Of a DNA stretch of 64,000 nucleotides, positions 57,199 through 64,000 are shown piece by piece. Within the stretch, counting starts at the first letter, position 1; each line of letters begins with the position of its first letter. The stretch is from Sphingomonas sp. (GTDB taxonomy: Bacteria > Pseudomonadota > Alphaproteobacteria > Sphingomonadales > Sphingomonadaceae). The DNA lies in contig NZ_JAFKMA010000001.1 of NCBI RefSeq assembly GCF_017304635.1, forward strand, positions 620,001 through 684,000, given 5' to 3'. The position numbers and the translations under genes were made by a program. The notes beneath the pieces are model-generated. The model worked only from the letters and a program-made list of their open reading frames with translations. It made no database searches and was not told the origin of the DNA.

Positions 57199-57834
57199 AT
57201 GGTCCAGCGCCGACTCCTAGAAATCGCCGTCGAGCAATTCGGCCAGCGTGGGCTGGAGGGGGCGAGCACGCGTGACATCGCGGCGGCGGCCGGGACGGCG
57301 ATGTCGTCGATCACCTATCATTATGGCGGCAAGGACGGCCTGTACCTCGCCGCGGCGGATTTCGTGGCCGATCAGCTCGGCGCGGACGATGACAGCGAGG
57401 CGATCGAGGAGCAGACCGCGACCGATGATCCGGCGACGGCGCGCGCAGCGATCCATGCCATCGTCGTGCGTTTCCTCGACCGGATCAAGCAACGCGATGC
57501 CGATTCCTGGGCGCTGTTCATCATGCGCGAGCAGATGAACCCGACCGAGGCGTTCGAGCGCATCTACGCCGGCGCGATGGGCCGTCAGTCGCGGGCGATG
57601 GTGCAGCTGATCTGCATCGCGACGGGCGTGAAGGATGGCTATGCCGCCCGGCTCGCCGCGATTTCGCTGATCGGGCAGGTATTGGTGGTAAAGGCCGCCC
57701 GCGCGACCTGCCGCCGGCTGCTCGAATGCGACCAGCTCAACCCCGCCATCATCGACGACTACGCCGCGCGAGTCGCGGCCAATATCGACGCCATCCTCGA
57801 TCGGATGATCGCCGAGCGACAGGAGCAAGCATGA
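57199..57834 (+). CDS. TetR family repressor with CerR-type C-terminal domain
   Basis: 211 residues from ATG 57199. N-terminal TetR helix-turn-helix: LEIAVEQFGQRGLEGASTRDIAAAAGTAMSSITYHYGGKDGLYLAAADFV. The C-terminal domain (AIHAIVVRFLDRIKQRDADSWALFIMREQMNPTEAFERIY) is of the CerR/DUF1956 type, often next to tripartite efflux genes. Alternative TTG start at 57190. No ribosome-binding site is seen and a candidate -10 (TTAATT, 57186) predicts a start at about the ATG, so the message may be leaderless. The stop overlaps the next ATG (ATGA, 57831). Confidence 0.9.
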   Translation: MVQRRLLEIAVEQFGQRGLEGASTRDIAAAAGTAMSSITYHYGGKDGLYLAAADFVADQLGADDDSEAIEEQTATDDPATARAAIHAIVVRFLDRIKQRDADSWALFIMREQMNPTEAFERIYAGAMGRQSRAMVQLICIATGVKDGYAARLAAISLIGQVLVVKAARATCRRLLECDQLNPAIIDDYAARVAANIDAILDRMIAERQEQA

Positions 57835-59030
57835 GCGACGACAAGCCGCAGGACTGCGATTCGGCCGAGCACAAGGATGCGTCGGCGGGCACCGATCAGC
57901 ACTCGCAGTCGAAGGACGCCGGGCAGGGTGACGGGCCGCGCGATGGCGAACAGGATTCGGGCAAGGACGCGGACGGTGCCAAGAAGACGCCGATCTTCCG
58001 CAAGCCCATCTTCTGGATCATTGCCATCGCGGTGGTCGCCGCGGTCGTGATCGGCGGCACGCTCTATTACCTCCACGCGCATCAGTTCGAATCGACCGAC
58101 GATGCGTTCGTCGACGCGCACATCGTGCGGATCGCGCCCGAAGTGTCGGGGACGCTCGAACAGGTCGCCGACCTCGACAACCGCCACGTCCAGGCGGGGC
58201 AGATGCTCGCGGTGATCCGCCCGACCGGGCCGGAGGCGCAGCTCGCCGAAGCCAATGCCGGCGTCAGCCAGGCCCAGGCACAGGTCCAGCAGGCGCAGGC
58301 ACAGGTCGTCGCCGCGATCGCCTCGCGCGATCAGGCGCGCTCGCAATCGCTGGCGCCGGTCGCGACGGCCGACAAGGCGGCGCAGGATCTCAGCCGTTAT
58401 GAAAACCTCGCGCGGATCGATCGTTCGGCGGTCGCGTCGACTCAACTCGATCAGGCGCGGGCCAATTATCGCTCCGCCGCAGCGCAGGCCGCCGCCGCGC
58501 GGCGTCAGGTGACGAGCGCCGACGCCCAGATCGCCGTCGCGCGCAAAGCGGTCGATGCCGCCAATTCGGTCGTCTCCGCTCGCCGCGCGCAAGTCGCGCA
58601 GGCCAAGGTCACGGTCGGCGACCTCCGCCTGACCGCGCCGGTCTCGGGCCAGGTCGTCAACCGCTCGGTCAATCGCGGGTCGTACGTCGCGCCGGGCACG
58701 CAGATCCTGGCGATCGTCCCCGACGCGATGTGGATCACGGCCAACTTCAAGGAAACCCAGCTCCAGCGGATGCGTGTCGGGCAGGATGTCGCGATCAAGG
58801 TCGATGCCTTCCCCGATCTGAAGTTCCACGGCCGGGTCGACTCGATCCAGCGTGGCGCGGGGCAAGCCTTCGCGCTGTTGCCGCCGCAGAACGCGACCGG
58901 CAATTACGTGAAGGTCGTGCAGCGCGTGCCGGTGCGGATCGTGTTCGTGGTCGGCAAGGACGACCCCGATCCCCGCAACTATCCGATCGGTCCCGGCATG
59001 TCGGTCGTCCCGACGGTCAAGGTCCAGTAG
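57831..59030 (+). CDS. EmrA-type membrane fusion protein (HlyD family)
   Basis: 399 residues. A hydrophilic cytoplasmic N-terminus of about 58 residues rich in Asp, Lys, Gln and Ser is followed by one membrane anchor (60-80). Periplasmic part: biotinyl-lipoyl half VDAHIVRIAPEVSGTLEQVADLDNRHVQAGQML, a long alpha hairpin with repeated AQAQVQQAQAQVVAA, second lipoyl half LTAPVSGQVVNRSVNRGSYVAPGTQI and beta-barrel. It links the inner-membrane EmrB-like pump to the NodT-like channel. Overlaps the TetR gene by 4 nt. Confidence 0.93.
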   Translation: MSDDKPQDCDSAEHKDASAGTDQHSQSKDAGQGDGPRDGEQDSGKDADGAKKTPIFRKPIFWIIAIAVVAAVVIGGTLYYLHAHQFESTDDAFVDAHIVRIAPEVSGTLEQVADLDNRHVQAGQMLAVIRPTGPEAQLAEANAGVSQAQAQVQQAQAQVVAAIASRDQARSQSLAPVATADKAAQDLSRYENLARIDRSAVASTQLDQARANYRSAAAQAAAARRQVTSADAQIAVARKAVDAANSVVSARRAQVAQAKVTVGDLRLTAPVSGQVVNRSVNRGSYVAPGTQILAIVPDAMWITANFKETQLQRMRVGQDVAIKVDAFPDLKFHGRVDSIQRGAGQAFALLPPQNATGNYVKVVQRVPVRIVFVVGKDDPDPRNYPIGPGMSVVPTVKVQ

Positions 59031-59031
59031 G

Positions 59032-60636
59032 ATGGCCAGCGCCGCCGCGAAGGCGGGGGCGGGCGGCTGGGACAACAGCCGCTCGGCCGCCGGGCCGTAC
59101 AATCCCTGGTTGATCGTGGCGATGATCTCGCTGCCGACGTTCATGGAGGTGCTCGACACCTCGATCGCGAACGTCAGCCTGGACCATATCGCCGGCGGCC
59201 TGTCGATCTCGACCGACCAAGCGACGTGGGTGCTCACCAGCTATCTGGTCGCCAACGCCGTCGTCATCCCGATCTCCGGCTGGCTGTCGGACGCGATCGG
59301 GCGCAAACGCTATTTCCTGATCTCGATCGCGCTGTTCACCTTGTCGTCGCTGGCGTGCGGGCTCGCGCCCAATATCGGCACGCTGATCCTCGCGCGGGTG
59401 TTGCAGGGGGTCGGAGGCGGGGGCCTCGCGCCGGTCGAGCAGGCGATGCTGGTCGATACCTTCCCGCCCGAGAAGCGAGGCATGGCGATCGCGGCCTTCG
59501 CGATCGTCGTCGTGGTCGGGCCGGTGCTCGGCCCCACGCTCGGGGGCTACATCACTGAGGTCGCGAGCTGGCACTGGGTATTCCTCATCAACGTGCCGTT
59601 CGGCATCGTCGCGTTCTTCCTCGCCGACATCTTCGTCGACGAGCCGGAGCAGGTGAAAAAGGACCGCGCGAAGATGCTGGAGGGCGGTCTCCGGATCGAC
59701 GTGGTCGGCGTGATCCTGGTCGTGCTCGGCCTCGGCTTCCTCGAACTGACGCTGGATCGCGGCGAACGCGAGGATTGGTTCGCGAGCGGGATGATCGTCA
59801 CCACCGCGGCGATCTCAGCGATTTCCCTGGTCTCGCTCGGCTTCTGGGAATGGCGGCAGAAGAACCCGGTCGTGGACGTGAAGCTGCTCCGAAACCGCAA
59901 CTTCTCGGCGACGCTCATCATCATGGCCGTCACCGGCCTGATCCTCTACGGCACGACCCAGCTGATCCCGCAAATGTTGCAGCAGGTGCTCGGCTACAGC
60001 TCGTTCGATTCCGGGCTGGCGCTAACCTTCGGCGGAATCGCGACGGTTATCATGGTGCCGTTTGCCGGCGCGATGGCCGGCAAGGTCGACGTGCGGATCC
60101 TGCTCGGCGTCGCGCTGCTGATCCAGGCCGGCGCGCTGTGGCACATGACGCATATGAGCGCCGACATCACCTTCTTCGACGCGGCCTTCGCGCGGACGTT
60201 GCAGGCGGTCGGATTGCCATTCCTGTTCGTGCCGATCAACGCCGCCGCCTATAACGGGCTTCCGCGCGAGAGTACGGCGCAGGCGTCGAGCATGCTCAAC
60301 GTCGCGCGCAATGTCGGCGGATCGATCGGCATCTCGATGTCGCAGTCGTGGCTGGTCGGATCGATGCAGACGCGGCAGTCGCAGCTGGTCGAGAACCTCA
60401 ACCCGCTCAATCCGAACTATACCGACTGGATGGCGCGCGCGAAGAACGTGTTCGCCGGCACCGCTGACCCGAACGCGATCCCGACCGGCGTGCTGTATCA
60501 GCAAGTGATGCGGCAGGCGGCGATGATGGGGTTCCTCGACGTGTTCCGCGCGCTGATGATCCTGGTGCTGGTGCTGACCCCGACGGTCCTGCTGCTGCGC
60601 GGCGGGCGGAATACGAGCGGAGGAATGGGACATTGA
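59032..60636 (+). CDS. EmrB-type MFS multidrug efflux pump (DHA2 family)
   Basis: 534 residues, 14 membrane segments. TM1 motif FMEVLDTSIANVSLDHIAGG, motif A GWLSDAIGRKRYFLIS, motif C-like GPVLGPTLGGYITEVASWHWVF. H+-coupled exporter of hydrophobic drugs, working with the membrane fusion protein 2 nt upstream and the NodT-like outer-membrane lipoprotein downstream. Drug spectrum unknown. Its stop TGA overlaps the next start by one base. Confidence 0.95.
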   Translation: MASAAAKAGAGGWDNSRSAAGPYNPWLIVAMISLPTFMEVLDTSIANVSLDHIAGGLSISTDQATWVLTSYLVANAVVIPISGWLSDAIGRKRYFLISIALFTLSSLACGLAPNIGTLILARVLQGVGGGGLAPVEQAMLVDTFPPEKRGMAIAAFAIVVVVGPVLGPTLGGYITEVASWHWVFLINVPFGIVAFFLADIFVDEPEQVKKDRAKMLEGGLRIDVVGVILVVLGLGFLELTLDRGEREDWFASGMIVTTAAISAISLVSLGFWEWRQKNPVVDVKLLRNRNFSATLIIMAVTGLILYGTTQLIPQMLQQVLGYSSFDSGLALTFGGIATVIMVPFAGAMAGKVDVRILLGVALLIQAGALWHMTHMSADITFFDAAFARTLQAVGLPFLFVPINAAAYNGLPRESTAQASSMLNVARNVGGSIGISMSQSWLVGSMQTRQSQLVENLNPLNPNYTDWMARAKNVFAGTADPNAIPTGVLYQQVMRQAAMMGFLDVFRALMILVLVLTPTVLLLRGGRNTSGGMGH

Positions 60637-62144
60637 TGATGAAGAAGACCGCCGCACTCCTGGCCTTGATGGGAACCGTTGCCGGCTGCACCGTGGGTCC
60701 GAACTACACGCCGCCGCAACTGGCGGTGCCGACGGCGTATAGCGGGCCGCAGGCGGCGATGCCGCCGGGCCAGGCGATCGATCCGGCGCGGTGGTGGGAT
60801 GCGTTCGGCGATCCCGTTCTCGCTGGGTTGATCGATCGCGCGCTCAAGGACAATCCCGACATGGCGACCGCGGCGAGCCGGGTGCGCCAGGCCCGGCTCG
60901 GCGAGATCCAGGCGCGGGCGCAGTACAAGCCGCTGGTCAACGCCGACGCCAATGTGACCGACGTGCGGTTCAGCAAGAATGCCGGATTCTCGCAACTGGC
61001 GCGCGCGTTCGGCGGCGGCGGTTCAGGGTCGGGCAGCGGCAGCAGCGGCGCGACCGCCGGCGGCATCGCGCTGCCGGGGGACAGCATCAAGACCTTCGCG
61101 GTCGGCTTCGACGCCAGTTGGGAGCTGGACGTTTTCGGTGGCGGGCGGCGCGGGGTCGAGGGCGCGCTGGCGCGGACCGAGGCGGCCGAATGGAGCCGGC
61201 GCGACGCGGCGGTGACGCTGGCCGCCGAAGTTGCCGACGCCTATTTCGCGCTACGGCTCGATCAGGACCAAGTCGCGGTGCTGAACGGCGAGATCGAGCG
61301 ACAGGCGCGGGCACTGCAGATTTCGGGCAACATCGCGAAGGTCGGGCTGGTCCCGGCGATCGACGTGACGCGGCAGAACGGCAACATCACCGCGACGCGC
61401 GCGCGGCTCGAGCCGCTGAAGGCAGACCTTGACGTGCGCAAGCATGCCTTGGGGACGCTGATCGGGCAGAATCCCGAGGCGTTGCTCGGCGAGTTGTCGA
61501 CGGCGCTACCGGTCCTCGCGCCGTTGCCGGCGATCCCGACCGGGTTGCCGAGCGACCTGCTACGGCGACGGCCCGACGTGCGCGCGGCAGAGCGCAACCT
61601 GGCGGCGGCGACGGCGGATATCGGCGTGGCGGTGGCCGACCTCTATCCGAAGTTCAGCCTGACCGGGCTCGCGCAGTTGATCTCGACCACGCTCGGCAAT
61701 CTGTTCACCGGCGACAGTCTTCAGTTGACGGGGACGGGGGCGGCGACCTTCCCGCTGCTCGACTGGGGACGACGCAAGGCGACGGTCGGCATGCGCAAGG
61801 AACTGCGCGAGCAGGCATATCAGGACTATCGCTCGACCGTGCTGACGGCGTTGCGCGACGTCGAGGATGCATTGTCGCGGATCGATGCCGAACGGCGGCG
61901 CAATGCCTTGCTGCGGCAGGCGCTGGGCGACGCCGATCGCTCGGCCACTGCCGACCTGTCGCGCTATCAGGCGGGGCTGGTTGCTCAGGACACCGTGCTC
62001 AACACGCAGATCGACGTGTTGCGGGCGCGCGAAAACCTAGCGGCGAGCGATGCCCAACTGCGGCAATATAGCGTTGCCCTGTTCAAGGCGATCGGTGGCG
62101 GCTGGTCGGAGACGATGGCAGAGCCGGCGCGCGGCGCGAACTGA
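60636..62144 (+). CDS. NodT-family outer-membrane efflux lipoprotein
   Basis: 502 residues. Lipobox LMGTVAGC with Cys18, then TVGPNYTPPQLAVPTAY, the standard start of RND/MFS outer-membrane channels. Two OEP repeats: the first with WWDAFGDPVLAGLIDRALKDNPDM, the second with LRRRPDVRAAERNLAAATADIGVAVADLYPKFSLTG. A Gly/Ser-rich insert (GGGGSGSGSGSSGATAGG) sits in the first half near residue 130. ATG at 60636 or 60639; GGAGG lies 12-15 nt upstream. Completes the tripartite efflux system. Confidence 0.93.
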   Translation: MMKKTAALLALMGTVAGCTVGPNYTPPQLAVPTAYSGPQAAMPPGQAIDPARWWDAFGDPVLAGLIDRALKDNPDMATAASRVRQARLGEIQARAQYKPLVNADANVTDVRFSKNAGFSQLARAFGGGGSGSGSGSSGATAGGIALPGDSIKTFAVGFDASWELDVFGGGRRGVEGALARTEAAEWSRRDAAVTLAAEVADAYFALRLDQDQVAVLNGEIERQARALQISGNIAKVGLVPAIDVTRQNGNITATRARLEPLKADLDVRKHALGTLIGQNPEALLGELSTALPVLAPLPAIPTGLPSDLLRRRPDVRAAERNLAAATADIGVAVADLYPKFSLTGLAQLISTTLGNLFTGDSLQLTGTGAATFPLLDWGRRKATVGMRKELREQAYQDYRSTVLTALRDVEDALSRIDAERRRNALLRQALGDADRSATADLSRYQAGLVAQDTVLNTQIDVLRARENLAASDAQLRQYSVALFKAIGGGWSETMAEPARGAN

Positions 62145-62202
62145 GCAGCGTATTGGAACAACGATCGCCGCTAGCGACGTTAACGTTTCCGATTCGAAAT
62201 GG

Positions 62203-62217
62203 TTAACAAATAGTTAA
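62203..62217. promoter_or_regulatory. CtrA-type binding site
   Basis: TTAA-CAAATAG-TTAA, a perfect TTAA-N7-TTAA box, 352 bp before the EAL start. A second, one-mismatch site lies at 62466-62480, 88 bp before the start. Confidence 0.5.
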
Positions 62218-62288
62218 TTTTGCAGTGCTTTTTCCGGCTGGTCTTACAGTCGCCGCCGCCGAACTGCTCGCGTAATCCAGATAAAGAT

Positions 62289-62347
62289 CGGCCCGCCTCC
62301 GCTGGCATCCCGCTGAAAAAACGGAAAAACCGGCGGACGACGGGCCG
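62289..62347. other. Two-part stem-loop, possible transcript end or leader element
   Basis: Outer stem CGGCCCG/CGGGCCG (62289-62295 with 62341-62347) and inner stem CCGCTGG/CCGGCGG (62299-62305 with 62330-62336, one G-U) are separated by a 3/4-nt internal loop; the 24-nt apical loop is A-rich. Not followed by a clear T tract. Confidence 0.5.
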
Positions 62348-62568
62348 TCTAATTCGCTTTTACCAGGGACGAACTGCGTCGCCGTGGAGCAGCGCGATGA
62401 GGAACGCGATCATTGCTTTTCTCCCGTGCACCCACCCCGGGGCACGCAATTTCCCTAATGGAAACTTAACCAAAAATCAATCGAGCCAGGTGATATCGAC
62501 GTTGCCAAAACGACACGGAATTAGCGTGCTTAAGAGTTCCTTCAGCGCCTTTGCCTATTGCGGTAGTA

Positions 62569-63870
62569 ATGGTACGCACGATTGATCCCCTGCTGGCCGC
62601 GGGCCGCACGGACGCACCGGCTGGTGAGCCGAGCGCGCCATGGAATGCGCAGGCGTTCGTCCAGATCACCAATTTCACCATGCTGCGCCGGCTGGTCGGT
62701 GTCGCGCGCGCCAACGATATCGCGGTGGACGTTGCGGCGCGGCTGACCGCGGCAGTACCGGGAGCAGCGGTCAACGTCCTTGGGCGACTGGTGATAGAGA
62801 TCCAGACGTGCGTCGCTGGTGCGGATGAACTGAACGAACTGGCCAGCAACATCGCCGGCGCGTTCGCGCGGCCGCTCGATCTCGACGGCGAACAACATCT
62901 CGTCGAACTCGCGGTGGGCGTCGCGGCGGGGCCTCCCGGCCAGATCGACGACGTGCGCCTGGCAGAGGAAGCCGAGGAAGCGTTGGGCCAGTCGCGCAGC
63001 GAAGCAGCACCGGTGGTTCGCGACCTGTCGCAGATCGATCCGGCCAACGATCGCCATACCTTGCGCCGCGACTTGGTCGGTGCGGTCGATCGCGGCGAGA
63101 TGTTCCTGCAATATCAGCCCAAGGTCCATGTCCGCCGTCAGGAAGTGGCAAGTGCCGAAGCGTTGATCCGCTGGCGTCACCCGACCCGCGGCCTGATGCT
63201 GCCGAACGACTTCATCCCGATCGCGGAGAATTCGCGCGCGATCGGACGGCTAACATTATGGGTCATCGAACAGGTCATCGCCGACCAGCAACAGCTGCGC
63301 GCCGATGGCGAAGACATCACGATCTTCATCAACATCTCCGGACAGTTGCTGAGCGACGCCGGGTTCGTGAAGCGCGCATGTCAATTGGTGACGGCGAGCA
63401 AGATGCCGTTCGGGTTCGAGATCACCGAAACCTCGGTCATCCGCGATCCCGTGAGCGCGATCGCCAATCTCAACACCTTCGCCGACCATGGCATTTCGAT
63501 CGCGATCGACGATTACGGCGCGGGCCTGTCGAGTTTGGCCTATCTCAAGCAGTTACCGGCGAGCGAACTCAAGATCGACAAGATGTTCGTGCTGCAGCTG
63601 ACGAGCAGCAACCGCGATCCCCTGATCGTGCGCTCGACCATCGACCTCGCGCATGCGCTGGAGATGGAAGTGACCGCGGAGGGTGTCGAGACGCCAGCGG
63701 CGCTGGCTTTGCTCAGCGTGATGGGCTGCGACATGATCCAGGGCTATCTCATCAGCCGTCCGCTCGAGATCGAGGCGTTTCGCCAGTATATGCGCGACCA
63801 CAAGGATGCCGGACTGGTCGACGCCGCGCGCGCGAGTTTCCGCGCGTCCGCGTTCCGCCGCGCGGGGTAA
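62569..63870 (+). CDS. EAL domain c-di-GMP phosphodiesterase with degenerate GGDEF-like N-terminus
   Basis: 433 residues. The N-terminal ~170 residues (FVQITNFTMLRRLVGVARANDIAVDVAARLTAAV) resemble a degenerate GGDEF domain without the GGDEF motif. The EAL domain is complete: EALIRWRHP at 197, FINISGQLL, FEITETSV, IAIDDYGAGLSSLAYL, LKIDKMF, VTAEGVETPAAL and CDMIQGYLISRP, so the metal- and substrate-binding residues seem present and activity is likely. ATG 62569 (MVRTIDPLLAAG) has a poor ribosome-binding site; a TTG at 62551 is the alternative. No membrane segment, so cytoplasmic. Confidence 0.92.
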   Translation: MVRTIDPLLAAGRTDAPAGEPSAPWNAQAFVQITNFTMLRRLVGVARANDIAVDVAARLTAAVPGAAVNVLGRLVIEIQTCVAGADELNELASNIAGAFARPLDLDGEQHLVELAVGVAAGPPGQIDDVRLAEEAEEALGQSRSEAAPVVRDLSQIDPANDRHTLRRDLVGAVDRGEMFLQYQPKVHVRRQEVASAEALIRWRHPTRGLMLPNDFIPIAENSRAIGRLTLWVIEQVIADQQQLRADGEDITIFINISGQLLSDAGFVKRACQLVTASKMPFGFEITETSVIRDPVSAIANLNTFADHGISIAIDDYGAGLSSLAYLKQLPASELKIDKMFVLQLTSSNRDPLIVRSTIDLAHALEMEVTAEGVETPAALALLSVMGCDMIQGYLISRPLEIEAFRQYMRDHKDAGLVDAARASFRASAFRRAG

Positions 63871-63915
63871 GCGCTTAGCGCCGTCTTAACCTCGCATCGT
63901 GATGATGGTGTCACG

Positions 63916-64000
63916 ATGCCGCGCCGAACGTTCACCTCTCTGATCTTGGCCATGCTCGGCATCGCGGCGTCGTCGGCTCAAATTCACGCGCAATCGGATG
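63916..64000 (+). CDS. Start of an exported protein (cut by the right edge)
   Basis: 28 codons: MPRRTFTSLILAMLGIAASS then AQIHAQSD, a good Sec signal peptide with cleavage likely after IHA. No recognisable domain in the part present. Lies 45 bp after the EAL stop on the same strand. ATG 63916 is preceded by a TG-rich stretch with a weak ribosome-binding site. Confidence 0.6.
   Translation, partial: MPRRTFTSLILAMLGIAASSAQIHAQSD

Larger units (their letters stand above)
62145..62568. other. 424-bp AT-richer interval before the EAL gene, no convincing gene
   Basis: It contains a perfect CtrA-type box (62203-62217), a two-part stem-loop (62289-62347) and a near-CtrA box (TTAA-CCAAAAA-TCAA, 62466-62480). 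A 121-codon frame from 62220 is Pro/Arg/Ser/Cys-rich with no recognisable domain and crosses the stem-loop; rejected. The interval must hold the 3' end of the efflux operon and the EAL promoter. Confidence 0.7.

Noticed and set aside
62151..62184. GGAAC followed by CGTT upstream of the EAL gene
   Set aside because: The spacer is 18 nt, outside the usual 16-17 of EcfG promoters.
62220..62585. 121-codon plus-strand frame before the EAL gene
   Set aside because: Composition is Pro/Arg/Ser-rich without a domain, it crosses the stem-loop and overlaps the EAL start.

Overview
The window looks like chromosome of a Sphingomonas-type alphaproteobacterium (Sphingomonadales). GC is high (mid 60s percent by eye). 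One exported protein ends in a PEPxxWA-CTERM signal, and the SOS operators have the alphaproteobacterial GTTC-N7-GTTC form. The gene orders trpG-trpD-trpC-moaC-moeA-lexA and yqeY-dnaG-rpoD next to divergent carAB are familiar from this group. I saw no tRNA, rRNA, CRISPR array, insertion sequence or prophage. Most of the window is core genome, with single accessory genes slipped in.

Layout. 1-4.6 kb: gltA (cut by the window edge), gltX, divergent comEC, thioesterase. 4.6-13.6 kb, minus strand: ppiD, trpE, trpG-D-C, moaC, moeA and lexA, interrupted by one opposite-strand secreted-protein gene. 13.7-22.8 kb: tpiA, an M17 aminopeptidase, a serine beta-lactamase-like hydrolase, an M14-like protein, rimO, a DOMON-like protein, a NamZ-like muramidase and a PilZ protein. 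22.8-30.8 kb: a CoxE-type VWA protein and its usual MoxR ATPase partner, separated by a GT39-like membrane protein, a CHAP amidase and the PEPxxWA protein, then an M28 peptidase. 30.9-41.4 kb: rpoD, dnaG and yqeY, divergent from carA, a foreign-looking small gene, carB, greA and a rhomboid protease. 41.4-46.1 kb: DUF4170, a four-gene envelope cluster of YqjDE type, eno, an FtsB-like protein and an alpha/beta hydrolase. 46.2-54.3 kb: DUF885 lipoprotein, MFS transporter, 26-residue membrane peptide, GH92 glycosidase, WYL-like protein, PAP2 phosphatase, His/Arg/Trp-rich exported protein, membrane protein. 54.3-62.1 kb: uvrD/pcrA, a small RNA, then a TetR-EmrA-EmrB-NodT tripartite efflux operon. 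62.6-63.9 kb: an EAL phosphodiesterase, then the start of an exported protein.

Regulation visible in sequence: three in-phase GTTC half-sites (two overlapping SOS operators) before lexA and one perfect operator touching the uvrD start; a perfect GGAAC-N16-CGTT general-stress (EcfG-type) promoter before the alpha/beta hydrolase and near matches before the envelope cluster and the His-rich protein; a palindromic operator before the TetR gene; a perfect CtrA-type box (TTAA-N7-TTAA) far upstream of the EAL gene; an FNR-like box between the MFS gene and the 26-residue peptide gene.

Most notable: (1) an unannotated ~110-nt minus-strand small RNA at about 56803-56913 with two perfect 8-bp hairpins whose C-rich loops could pair with Shine-Dalgarno sequences, followed by an intrinsic terminator; (2) a low-GC 119-codon gene fitted into the carA-carB junction with overlapping start and stop codons at both ends; (3) a palindromic repeat element inserted in frame in comEC, related to an intergenic copy at 17730-17826; (4) an abrupt GC change inside dnaG.
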